Part shown: in pieces, positions 53,479 through 64,000 of the stretch
Layout of the letters: each line of letters begins with the position of its first letter
Position numbering within the stretch: position 1 is the stretch's first letter
Assembly: GCA_963971305.1 (NCBI GenBank)
Contig: OZ020304.1
Location: 4,278,001 to 4,342,000 of the forward strand
DNA from: Arcuatula senhousia
Taxonomy: Eukaryota > Mollusca > Bivalvia > Mytilida > Mytilidae
DNA length: 64,000 nt
Direction of reading: 5' to 3'
Translations under genes and position numbers: made by a program
The notes under the pieces: model-generated
The model's input: the letters and a program-made list of their open reading frames with translations, nothing else
Database searches by the model: none
What the model was told of the DNA's origin: nothing

Positions 53479-55868
53479 AAGTGTATTTTATTGCTTGGTG
53501 CCTTCCTTGTGCAGTAGTAACATTTTATGGCTAAATGCCTGCTTTCTGCAAGAATTCAATAGGCTTAATGATTTCTTACTACCTTGTTTTCCATTTGACT
53601 TTATGCCTTATTTATGCATCAATATTAAAAGGCTCAATGCCTGATTCCTGCAGTTTAATGCTAATTTAGCTTTAGTTGAGTTTATTGCAATGAAGTATTA
53701 TTTTGGCTATGCCTGCTTCTTGGTGTAAATTCATTAAAATTTGGCTTTATGTCTTACTGTGCATTTTAACTTGGGCTAGCTTTACAGCTCAGTGTCTGGT
53801 TTTATATACAGTTTAAACATTTTACAGGCTAGCAATAATGTGTTTGCAGTTTACTGTCCGTTTTTTTTTTGAATATTCAGATATGATCAAATAATTATTT
53901 CAAGTATTTATTTTTGCCTCCTTACATATTTTGTATCTGGCAAACTTAAATGAAACAATGTCATTTCATTTGATTGATGCCCTATTTATACTGATAATTC
54001 TATGACATAAGGCCATTTATGTAGGTATTGTTGAGTTTTGCTCCAAAGACAGGAATTTTGTTGAAGGTTACATTGAACTAAACTACTTCTATATTCTGAG
54101 TTCAAGTACTATGATGTAATCTTCCTTGTCATTGTGTTTAAACATAATACTATCTCACAAAAAGAGTCTACATTTTCTGTCTTTAGCTAATGCATATGTT
54201 TTGTACATATTTCATATGGTGAATTTAGACTGATATCAACCAGTAATACTAGTACTGGAGTAAAATACCTGAATTATTCTACAAGTTATTTTTCATAACT
54301 TTTACATGTATCTATTGGTGAACTTCTAGCTAGGCATTATAAGTTGATTATACACTGTCGTTTCTTATTTTTTGTGTTGAAGTTGAATACAACTTTTTTA
54401 TTGCTGTAGGTTGTTCAATTCATATAAAAGATCAGTATATAAGATAGGAAAAATGGCTATTCATACTCCATATTTTAGCATAAAAATGTACTTTAGTAAG
54501 TTGAACAATTATTTTTGCCATGGATGTAGACCATGTTTTCGATCTTTTAGTTCATTATGAACTAATTTACAGGACAAGAAATCTTGTTACAGTTGAACTA
54601 AATAAATATTGCATGTTCAATTGACCATATGATACACAAACTATGCAGTTGGATGTAGGACAATACAAATAACTCTGTGTTTAAGGTTTATTAGGACAGA
54701 TTAAACTGTTTTGAAGAAAATGTTAGTGTATGTACAGCTCATAACACACATTATTAGGATAAATTTAGTATAGAAGGACCTATAAATGAACACATCTTAA
54801 TATATTGACACACTTATTTAGTTGAATACTGCACGGTCTTTTCTGTACAATTTGTTGTGTTTAAAATGTATCAAGGTTACGAAAAAAATCCTTATTGCAT
54901 TGCTCTCAACTGACTTGTTTGTGAACACTTTTAGTTCAATTATAATTAAATGTTGCATTTCATTTGAGGTCATGTGTAAGTTTGTTAGTGATATTGACCT
55001 AAAATCAACTGTGCTTAAAAAACGGAAAATAAAAAGAGCAGAACTTTAAAGTAATACAGTTTACCATATATATACATGTATCATCAAAGATAAATAAGAA
55101 ATACGGTTTATTTTTGAATTTGACATTCAGTCTTTGCTGTACACATACTGAAAAAAAACGATCTTATTAAGCCTTTTTAAGGAAATCATATAAATGAACC
55201 TTAATACAGATATGTTCTGGACATTTTAGACATTTAGTGTACTTTTTGCTTCACATTAGTTATACTGAGAGTTTCTATTAATTTTGTTATAAAAATATTT
55301 AGAGATACTTGTTAAAGTAAGATATTGTTAGTTGCATAAATTCTAATTTTATTGCAATTTATTTAAAAAGGTGATGGACATTCAGGCTCAGGATTCTTTA
55401 ATTATCCTTTATTTAATATATATAATTTTTTGCATTAACACCCTATAGATTTACTATATCTCGGGTATACACTCATATTTTATTGAAGAATACTTTAATA
55501 ATAAAAGTATCTGTCATGATAAATAATCCCTATTTGATTAATAATTATAAAAGTATTTTGGGGATAAATGTCATAACATACATGTACATGTTTGAGGTTT
55601 TAAGTCCAGAAAATAGAACATGAAACACTTGTTATGTGATATACACAATTAGATGAATCTATTTTGAGAATCGAGCCCATACATGCCATTAGATGATGTT
55701 GTATACCCAGTTCTAAATGTTTATTATTTCTTTTGCAAATTTAGTGTTATTTATAAAACTAACAAAATTTAGCTTACATACATTCTTGTCCTCTCAGGGC
55801 CCTAATGGACTCATAAGGCTGTAAACTTTAGCTTGATAATTAATAAGTTTTATTTTACAATTTATTTT

Positions 55869-57407
55869 ACAGTAAATTGTCTGTTACCTTACAGGTATTC
55901 CAATTGGAATTGCCTATTTAAATTGTCAAATAGGTATTTCAATAGGTCCATTTAAATTGAGGAATTGATTTACAAAAAGGTAGCTCTATAGATGACCACT
56001 CATGCATTCAGATTTAACACCTGGCCAGGTAAATTACAGATGGCTAGATTTACCTGTTGTATAAACATTGTACTCTTATAAATACCTTCTGGGTTAGCTA
56101 TTCTAATAACGTCGCTGCAGACCTATATATAGGTATAATCACGACGTTAAACTCCCCAGTCAGTCTATTCTAATAATCAAATAGGTATTTCAATAGGTCC
56201 ATTTAATTGAACAATTGCTATAGAACCAGAAAACTAGCTCCATAAAGTTAACACCTGTCCAGGTTATAATCACACAGAAATTTTGTATATATTCATGTAT
56301 TTTGTTGCAATTTCTATATATTGTCTCTGCTGGAACATAAATCATATAAAAAAAGTTTAAAAAGACTATTAAATTCCCAACATAATGTGAAAATGCACAA
56401 AACGTAAGAGTAAATCCCAAAGAAATTGTGAAAAACAAAGTATTAACACATATATCCCAAACAAAAAATGCATTACACATGTATCCAAAATAATTGTGAA
56501 AAATATACTGATCATGAGAATTTGAAGTAACAATAATTTTCAAGGAACCTTTGTAAAGAACCAAATATATTCCAAATCAAATATAAATCCAAGAAAAATG
56601 TATAAAATATAATGCAGTTATACATACATCCAAATCAAATATAGATCCAAGAAAAAATGTATGAACACATGTATGAATTATGATGAAGTATAACATGTAT
56701 ATCCCAAATCAAATATAGACCCAAGAAAGTATGTATGAATTATAATGAAGTAACACATATATCCCAAATCAAATATAGACCAACGAAAATATGTATGTAT
56801 TGCTTTGAAGTAACACATGTATTCCAAATCATATTTGTAAAGAAAACAATGATCCAATAATGTTGTGCAGCTTAGATTAAAGATAAAAAAAATTCCATAC
56901 ACATAAAGAAACAAGTTTAAAGCTAATACCTATTCTTATATAAAAAGCATAGAGAAACCGGTCCTTAATATTACTTTAAATGAGACATTCTATTATCCTA
57001 GGGGAGGTCAGGATAGTTTATATAGAGAAACAATTGTGGATTAAAACATTATATTCATAACATGCTCATGTGTTGTAATTCTGTCACTTCTTTTAACTAA
57101 ATCTTGCTGTTATTAACTATAAAAGTGAAAGATCACTAAAACAAGATAAGAATAAAAATCCTTGCTAACCTTTCATAAAATTGGAATGATATAATCCATT
57201 GCAATAGAATAGAATAAAAGTACAAAACAGGTAAATCAGGTTTACCTGGCCAGGTGTAAAATCTTAATACATGACTGGTCATCTATAGAGCTACTTTCTG
57301 GAAAAGCAATTCATCAATTTGAATGGACCTATTGAAATACCTATTTGACAATCTAAATAGGTAATACCAATTTGAATACCTGTAAGGTAACAGACAATTT
57401 ACTGTAA
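55869..57407. mobile_element. Foldback element inside the 7-kb element
   Basis: Arms of about 165 bases (55869-56033 and 57241-57407), starting TTACAGTAAATTGTCTG and ending in its complement. A second, decayed arm copy follows at about 56170-56265. Between the arms are four or five units of about 62 bases (AAATCAAATATAGACC) at 56572-56830. No transposase. Confidence 0.7.
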
Positions 57408-58817
57408 GAGGAAGTAACTTTAAAAGGAAGAAGTCACTGTTACAGTGTATTTTATTTTCAAAAACTTACCTGTTAGCAAAAAGAGTTTAACAAAAGACTT
57501 CATTCATCAGTTATCTAGCATATAGGCTGTTAGTAAAACAAGTAGATCAACTAGTAAATAATGTAACCAAAAATAAAGTATTTCACTTCCTTATGATAAA
57601 GATTTGTAGTTGCCATTTATATGGAGCCAATGTCTTATTTATTTGGTATTGTTATTGTACAAGATTTTTAAGAATACATGTAATTTTATTTTACTTTACT
57701 TGAGGCATATTCTCTGCTTAAGTTCATCTACATATCCGAGTCTTCACAGTAAATTAGACTCAGCATGTGAATCTATGTTAATATGTTGTAAGAATTTTTA
57801 AAATTAGAATATATAAAAAAAATCAAATATTATTTTCATGTTAAAGTTGTCAGAACCTCATTTCATTGATAAACTATTTGCCCATTATTAAAACATATAG
57901 TAATATAATTTTATGTTGAAACATTTTGATTTAATTTTATCATTAATTTTGTAAAATTCAATAATTGCTTGGAGAAATAGCAAAGAACATCGCACGTTTT
58001 TAAAAAAGTTTGATGTTTGAAATCTGAATTTTGACATAAATTTTAATGCTAAGATTTACATTTGGATTTCTATATATCTACATATAAAATCTTAACTTTT
58101 CCAAGCAGGCATGTCGAAGAGATTTGCAACTGTCTCCTGTAAAAAAAAATCATTTCTGTACTATTCTGTACTATTAATTTCTTATTCACTGATACTTTTA
58201 GTTTTATTTATAATCCATTGTCAACCAGGAAACATTGAATGCCTTTTAATGATCCGTTACTGAGACCCTAAATTTTCGTAAGGCATCTACAGTCTGTGTC
58301 AATTTAAGAAGCTGTTTTAGGTTCAAGTACAGAATTGCTTATTTATGTTTGTATGTGACATAAAACAAATTGAAATAAATAAAATGAGAAATAATTTAAA
58401 CAATAATGTTTCAATTATAATAGATACCACGATTGGTTAATGTTAATAATTCATTACTTAAACTATCACATTAATTTTAGTTTATCAAACTAGGAAACCC
58501 TTTTTCTTGGAGCAAATCTCTAATGCATCTGCAGAAAATAAATGAATCTTTTATTCAATATCTTTTGTATTTTGTATAAGAACTTAAGAAAATTAAATTT
58601 GATCATAATATTTTCATTTTTCTTTTATTTATTAAGTAAACGCAATATATATATATTTTGAAACTTTAATAGTTTTGCTTAGCATTTGCGTATATTTTAG
58701 CAATACAATCACTGAGATTTCCTCATAGCAATACTTTCTTTTACAACAATTTTATTATATTTGTGAATATATGTTCTGCAGCATATTGTTTTAATATATA
58801 GATGAATCAAAAGTTAA

Positions 58818-58818
<1 letters not shown>

Positions 58819-58863
<45 letters not shown>
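58819..58863. repeat. 44-base A run
   Basis: An uninterrupted A run preceded by AAAAGTTAAC. It could be a poly(A) remnant of a retroposed transcript or a slippage product. It lies 140 bases before the internal complementary region. Confidence 0.75.
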
Positions 58864-58866
<3 letters not shown>

Positions 58867-59002
58867 TAAATACCTTAAATAGGATATTAATTTCAACTGA
58901 GTACATAGATAAAAAGAGAAACAAAATATAAACAAACAAGTTAATGTGAAAGACTGGGTTGGTTTGATCACTGATGTAGTTTGTTTCAACGCTTTGAACA
59001 AG

Positions 59003-59135
59003 CTATGTGATTACTTCGAAGAACCGAAGGCGAATATATGATAAAGAATGAACCTTTATCCAAGCATACCACAAGGATGTGCAGGATAAAGGACATTCTT
59101 TGAATAATGAGCCTGAGGCTGAGAAGTAATCACAT
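59003..59135. repeat. Internal complementary region of the 7-kb element
   Basis: The first half (CTTCGAAGAACCGAAGGCG to AAAGAAT) is the reverse complement of 52479-52525. The second half (GAACCTTTATCCAAGC to GAGAAGTAATCACAT) is the reverse complement of 59370-59460. It lies only about 65 bases before the right terminal repeat. Confidence 0.85.
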
Positions 59136-59200
59136 CCCAACCCAATTTTTGTTTTAACCCAGCCCAAATAATTGTTGTTGAAACAAACAGGCTTTAAAGT

Positions 59201-59383
59201 ATGACAAACAGGTTATCCAGGTGCCTTATATACCAGGTATCTATATATAGAGTGGTAGGACAGGTTATTGTACTTTAAGAAACCTATGTCAAGGTAAAAT
59301 ATAGTCTATTTCTTTTTACTTTAAACTGAGATATTCTATAGTGCATTTCACCGTTTATAGAGGGAAAAGCTATGTGATTACTT
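59201..59383. repeat. Right inverted terminal repeat of the 7-kb element
   Basis: ATGACAAACAGGTTATCC to GCTATGTGATTACTTC, inverse of the left repeat. The outer extension 59384-59460 pairs with the second half of the internal region. Confidence 0.88.
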
Positions 59384-59460
59384 CTCAGCCTCAGGCTCAT
59401 TATTCAAAGAATGTCCTTTATCCTGCACATCCTTGTGGTATGCTTGGATAAAGGTTCATT

Positions 59461-59807
59461 TTTGTTTTAAGTATTATTCAGCATAAAATAACATAAAAGG
59501 TTGCGGAAGAAGTTTACAATAAAATATTTAATGTTTGGTAAGTCTCTAACACGAGATTCACACTAATAATAAGTGCCATAATAATAAGAAAGATATTGTT
59601 TATTTTTGTTACTTCTTATTTAGCTGTTACTCTATGTGCTACATGGCAATACTCATTCACTTTATTTTGAAACCAATCTAAAAACAATTGTATTGACCAA
59701 AAAATGACATTATACGAAAATAATAAGAAAAATGTATGGAATAATTGAATAGTTACAAATATAAAAAAAAGATACATGTATTCATTATATCATACCCTCT
59801 GTTAGTA
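59461..59807. other. Unit DNA downstream of copy 8
   Basis: Continuation of the unit interrupted at 51942 (compare 15720-16185), with about 200 bases of the MULE-like right side deleted. Ends at the TA target of the next element. Confidence 0.5.
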
Positions 59808-60349
59808 TAGTCAGTTTGACAGCGGTTTACCAAGGGAAAATAAATCGCGAAAAATCAGAATTTCAATTTATACATAAAACAATTGCATAAACAAATATTA
59901 GATATGTATACATATCTTGTCCAACTTTCCCGATTTTAAAATCTAACAAATAAAAAAGTTTTACATTACCCTTAATGGTAATTTTTGTCATTTCTATGTC
60001 GGTGAGAAAATCAATTCATTAAATAGCCTTCTTTGAAACCCACTTCTACTGTTATTTAAATTATGAACTTGTATACCTGTTGTCTTATTTGCATAATAAA
60101 CTCATTATCTTACCTGCAAAACAGGTTCCAAAAAGTTACCAAAGAACCTAAAAGGTGAATGCATATTTATTTGATACCTTAGCTCAAAAACAATCTTTCA
60201 TTAATAAAAATAAAAACGTCTTGTCTATTTTTATTCTTTATTCAAGTTAAAATTTTTCGCTAGAAAAGAAAATAGCTACAAAAAAGTTTAGCGCTGGTTT
60301 GCTCCATAATTTTAGTGTTCTGGTATTTATATTTGTTTACATTTGGAAA

Positions 60350-61083
60350 ATGCCGGCTAAACTAACAGACGAAAAGAAAGCTCTAATTTTAAAGATTTAC
60401 AAGTATTTTGAATTTGAGAAAAACAGAAAAGCGCCGTTTTATTCATGGAATAAAGTATCGGACAGAGTGATTCACGCAACTGGAATATCTCGAAAAACAC
60501 TGCACAACATTATAAAAAATCCAATTGAATGTGATCAAGACCCCCCTCCAAAACAACGGCCTATTAAAAAGGACACGTTAGACGATTTTGACAAAGAACT
60601 TATTCGTCGTGTTGTTATGCAATTTTTTGAGAAAAATGAATTCATTTCGATTAAAAAGCTCTGTTCCTTTCTAGAAAAAGAGCATGCTCTTAAACTAAGT
60701 AAATATAGGACGTGGAAAACACTACATGAACTTGGCTTTAAGTACTCTAAAATTGACGGAAATAAAAAAGTTTTGGTAGAAAGAAAAGACTTGGTAGAAA
60801 AACGTATTAACTTTCTTCGACAAATCAAGAAAAAACGAGAGGCTGGGTACAACATTATATATTTGGACGAGACGTGGGTCGATACTAACCACACTTCTTC
60901 ACATCAGTGGTGTCCACCAGATCCTATAGATGGAAGGAAAATCCCTATCGGAAAGGGGCAACGTTTTGTCGTTCTTCATGCAGGCTCAAAGTCAGGATTT
61001 CTACCAGGTTGCGAACTTGTTTTCAAATCCCTTCACGCTGACGGTCGAGATTATCATTCAGAAATGAATGGTTTAATTTTTAT
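60350..61083 (+). pseudogene. Transposase, N-terminal part (disrupted)
   Basis: ATG at 60350 (Met-Pro-Ala-Lys-Leu-Thr-Asp). A helix-turn-helix-like N-terminus (Ser-Arg-Lys-Thr-Leu-His-Asn) is followed by a Pro-rich linker and the first catalytic Asp at 60866-60868 in YLDETW, typical of IS630/Tc1/mariner enzymes. The frame is cut by the nested element after Gly-Leu-Ile-Phe; the remaining part is at 62352-62925 in a compatible frame. The 17 codons before the ATG lack support. Confidence 0.8.
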
Positions 61084-62344
61084 ACGACCGCAAAATTTTT
61101 GCGATCGTATTATGTTATGGCGATGTCGTCGTTGGCGTTGGCGTTGTCGTTGTCGTCGTCGTCTGTAGACACTTTGGTTTCCGTGCGATAACTTTAGTTT
61201 TAGTTAACCAATTGGTATAAAATTTTGATATGATGTTTATAACCACTAAAGGAAGATTGGTATTGCATTTGGGGTTTCTGGCCCCTACCGTTTAAGAAAA
61301 AAGGGCCAAAAGGGGCAAAAATGGGTATATTGACAAAACGTCTGTAGAATGTTTAATTTTCATCCGATTTTGATCATTCTTTTTTATTGTATTCCTCAAT
61401 AAATTCTGTCAACAAAATGTATCAACGGCTTTGATGTTTCTTGTACCCTTACATTGCTACTGGGGGTCAAAAATGGGCCACACCCAAAAAAATGACTTTT
61501 TTATTTGTGGTCCGATTTTCAAAATCTTTTTTCATTGGAATCCTTGTGAAAATCCCTGCCTGCGTTTTTCAATCAGATTTGCAATATCTCTTACCGTTTT
61601 TGAGAAATTAGGGGTCAAAGGGGCCAAAAACACCGTTTTTAAAAGTTTGTCAAGGCAAATAGTTTTAAACCAAAAATTAAGTTGTAGTGGGCCTGCCAAT
61701 TGTTATGAAGTTTTAATATGATGATTATATCCACTAAAGGAATGTTGGTTTTGTATTTGGGGTATGTGGTCCCTTCTGTTTTAGAAAAAAGGGCCAAAAG
61801 GGGCTAAAACGGGTGTTTTGACAAAACTGTTGTAGAATGTTTATCATTCATTCGATTTTGAAAATTCTTTTTTTATTGAATTCATCATTAAATTCTATCT
61901 ACTAAATGTGTCAATGATTTTGATATGTATTTCACCATTACATTGCCACAAGGGGGGCTAAAGATAGGCCACGCCCATTAAATCAACTTTTTTTATTTGT
62001 GGTCCGATTTTCAAATTTTTTTTCATTGGTTTCCTTGTGAATATTTCTGCCTTATTTTTTGATCGGATTTGCAATATTTTTACCGTTTTTGAGAAATAAG
62101 GGATCAAAGGGCCAAAATTGTTAATTGATACATGTATATAAATAAGGCTTTTTGTATTAGATGTTGATGTAAATATAAATGTGTCAAAAATGCATTTTAA
62201 AGTCCACCACAGGATGCATGTGTCAAAAAGCTTTGTAAGTCCACCATGGGCTTCATGTGACCAAAGCAATGGACTATCCAAACTGGGCCTCCAACGTACA
62301 GGGATCAACTTGTTGCGGTCGTATCATGCTGCGCTCGGCGTAGC
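61084..62344. mobile_element. TACGACCGC-family element nested in the transposase
   Basis: Same ends as 21102-22580 (ACGACCGCAAAATTTTTGCG on the left; GCGGTCGTATCATGCTGCGC, then GGCGTAGC on the right). Flanked by TTTTTAT at 61077-61083 and 62345-62351, consistent with a 7-bp target duplication: one copy of it restores continuity of the host frame. The interior has GTCGTC runs and two large units of about 490 bases with GGGCCAAAAGGGG blocks. Confidence 0.76.
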
Positions 62345-62351
62345 TTTTTAT

Positions 62352-62925
62352 TAATAAGTGGGTAAAAGAACAACTTCTCCCTGCATTGCCACCTAAAAGT
62401 TTGATAGTTATGGACAATGCATCATACCATAGTGTTATTAAAGAAGGAACTAAAGCCCCAACGACTGCCACTAAAAAGGGCGATATGCAGCAGTGGCTAA
62501 GAGATAACCACATAAATTTTGATCCAAAATTAAAAAAGCCCGAACTTTATGAAATAATCAAAATGCACAAGCCAGGACCAGTTTACAAAACGGACGAATT
62601 TCTTAGAGAAAACGGACATGACGTGTTGCGCCTACCCCCATACCATTGCGAATTCAACCCCATTGAGATGGTGTGGGGTACTGTAAAAGGATATGTTGGA
62701 AGGGAAAATAGTACATTCAAAACTTGTGACGTAAAAGAATTAGTTTTAAAAGGGTTTGAGACAATTACTCCGGAGAAGTGGGCAAATTTTTGTCGACACG
62801 TTGAGGAAAAAACTGAACCAAAGTATTGGAAATTGGATAATATTAAAGAACCTGTTCCTAAAATTGTTATTAATTTAGACAGTGACTCCGAAAGCAGTGA
62901 TAGCGATTATGATACTGACAATTGA
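62352..62925 (+). pseudogene. Transposase, C-terminal part (disrupted)
   Basis: Continues the transposase with Asn-Lys-Trp-Val-Lys-Glu. The second catalytic Asp is at 62413-62415 (VMDNASYH) and the Glu at 62665-62667 (HCEFNPIEMVWG). There are 83 residues between them, far more than the 34 of classical Tc1 or mariner, because of an inserted stretch of about 45 residues that resembles a helical domain. It ends in an acidic Asp/Ser tail. The wide spacing recalls a DD82E-type group that I remember as Sailor; this needs a search. Confidence 0.8.
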
Positions 62926-63474
62926 TCAATAAAAGTATAATATGAAATTTACTATATTTTTGCATTTAAATTTACAATGGACTTAAATTGTTTTCATACA
63001 GGTTCTTAACACAATATTATTGTTATTAATACTATGCAAATCAAATGGTCAGGTGTCTTTATATTTATAAATAAAAAAGCACATGTTATGTTTCTATTAT
63101 GTAAATTAAATGGTCAGATGACTCTATATTTATAAACAAATAGCATATGTTAGGCTGTTTGTTTACTCCCGCTAAAATAGTGTCTCAAATTGGAAAAATC
63201 TTATCATTAAGGTACATGAGAAACTTTTTTGTTCTAAACGCAATTCTCTCGGAAAATTGAAACTTATTATGTATACATATAAAATTTTGATAGACATACC
63301 AAAGGCATGCTTTAGTTAAATACTTTTCTTTTAATTTTGAATAATCCCTTGGTAAACCGTCGTCAAATGGACTATACCTAAATAGTTATCTAACTGTTGT
63401 AGTTCCAAACATTGAATTTTCTTTGCATAAACACAGAATTATATAAATGATTTTTGCTTGTGATAATAATTGCT
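62926..63474. other. 3' part of the transposon and downstream region of copy 8
   Basis: AT-rich transposon tail with AATAAA near 62930 and a tandem-like ATTAAATGGTCAG block (about 63040 and 63108), the right inverted end, then unit DNA from 63377. No gene. Confidence 0.5.
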
Positions 63475-64000
63475 TTAAATCCCTGAAAATTTTACGATAT
63501 GAAGTTTAGCATCCTTGGTTGTTCCATCAGTGGCACATCCCACTACCAGCAGATGTTCATCATCCATGAAGACCAATGAGTATGGAAGTAAGATTCCCTT
63601 GTCTTCAGTGTTAATGAATGTCACTAGTTGTCCTGTATTGTCTAATATGTGAAGAGTATTACTGACAAAATCTGCTACAATGACTCTGTCTGTTGGAGTA
63701 GTCACTATATAACTAGGACGGAATGGGTCATCTCTGTTGATGTCAGGATGTCCTGTGTACCTGGTGATTACATGTCCATCTCTATCCAGGACAATAACTC
63801 TGCCTCCATCATCATCAGGATCATAGTCCACCACATGTATGTATCCATTAGGAGTACTGGTTATACTCACTAGAAAGGTGAAGATTGGTTGGTTGTGTTG
63901 ATCATGTTCATAGACAGCCAGTCTGGTTCCTTTGTTGTCTAATACCAACACCATAACCCTGGTACCATCCCAACATCTTAAAATGACTTGGTTTTTGCTG
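63475..64000 (-). CDS. B-box/propeller protein, array copy 8 (5' end outside window)
   Basis: The C-terminal half of the family is open from the window edge to the stop at 63475. It contains the three NHL-like blades and a C-terminal loop ATDGTTK. The frame continues upstream past 63954 to 64000 without a stop. The B-box and start lie beyond the window, so intactness cannot be judged. It is separated from copy 7 by about 24 kb, mostly transposons. Confidence 0.75.
   Translation of the reverse strand, partial: SKNQVILRCWDGTRVMVLVLDNKGTRLAVYEHDQHNQPIFTFLVSITSTPNGYIHVVDYDPDDDGGRVIVLDRDGHVITRYTGHPDINRDDPFRPSYIVTTPTDRVIVADFVSNTLHILDNTGQLVTFINTEDKGILLPYSLVFMDDEHLLVVGCATDGTTKDAKLHIVKFSGI

Larger units (their letters stand above)
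52479..59460. mobile_element. 7-kb element with DIRS-type termini and no visible coding
   Basis: Inverted terminal repeats of about 183 bases (52511-52694, 59201-59383) plus an internal complementary region at 59003-59135 that pairs with the outer left end (from 52479) and outer right end (to 59460). This is the layout seen in the two coding DIRS-like elements, with unrelated sequence. No RT, RNase H or recombinase motifs were found in any frame. Inside are a 36-bp minisatellite, a 1.5-kb foldback element and a 44-base A run. Right flank TTTTGTTTTAAGTATTATTC matches the plain unit at 15718. Confidence 0.72.
59808..63374 (+). mobile_element. IS630/Tc1/mariner-group transposon, split by a nested element
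   Basis: Starts TAGTCAGTTTGACAGCGGTT and ends in the inverse (AACCGTCGTCAAATGGACTA), with about 30-base inverted ends. TA flanks at 59806-59807 and 63375-63376; the empty site GTTAGTACCTAAATAG is at about 16180. It carries one transposase gene interrupted at 61084-62344. Without the nested insertion it would be about 2.3 kb. Confidence 0.86.

Noticed and set aside
53162..53479. 105-codon ORF with a 12-residue repeat
   Set aside because: It is a by-product of a 36-bp minisatellite in a non-coding element, with no start context or flanking coding sequence.
58807..59001. 64-codon ORF ending in a poly-Phe run
   Set aside because: It is the complement of the 44-base A run.
62386..62925. Separate gene starting at 62386
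   Set aside because: The start would be TTG, and the sequence is the continuation of the interrupted transposase.

Overview
This window is AT-rich animal nuclear DNA. It has long intergenic stretches, no operons, and many non-autonomous transposons of types common in molluscs. The best guess is a bivalve, possibly a mussel; this is inferred from repeat style and from a lineage-expanded B-box/NHL-like family, not proven. No tRNA, rRNA, snRNA or CRISPR array was recognised.

The backbone is a head-to-tail array of eight copies of one single-exon gene, all on the minus strand. They start at 3646, 7492, 12252, 17433, 24448, 33638, 39151 and beyond 64000. Each encodes about 347-350 residues: an N-terminal MGSSPSK myristoylation-type signal, one B-box zinc finger, then an NHL-like beta-propeller. 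There is no RING or coiled coil. Copies 1, 2, 6 and 7 are intact, copies 3, 4 and 5 are broken by small indels or a 103-bp internal duplication, and copy 8 runs off the window. Relic 3' fragments lie beyond copy 1. The intergenic DNA was duplicated with the genes, so many insertions can be bounded by comparison with an empty paralogous site. Without insertions the unit is about 4-5 kb.

Insertions by region: 0-6 kb, a MULE-like foldback with 9-bp target duplication and two TA-flanked MITEs; 18-23 kb, a LINE fragment and nested non-autonomous elements; 25.0-28.6 kb, a deleted DIRS-like retrotransposon (minus strand, Gag plus broken RT); 29-37 kb, a 146-bp VNTR element and several hairpin elements; 40-45 kb, further non-autonomous elements; 45.3-50.9 kb, a nearly complete DIRS-like element (plus strand, Gag, RT-RNase H-methyltransferase-like, tyrosine recombinase); 52.5-59.5 kb, a 7-kb element with DIRS-type ends but no visible coding; 59.8-63.4 kb, an IS630/Tc1/mariner-group transposon with a wide D-E spacing, split by a nested element.

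The most notable points are three elements with DIRS-type terminal and internal complementary repeats, one of them non-coding; a retrotransposon whose RT gene is overlapped by a long second open frame that reaches the recombinase; possible introns in that element; and mosaic exchange among putative membrane-anchored B-box/propeller genes.
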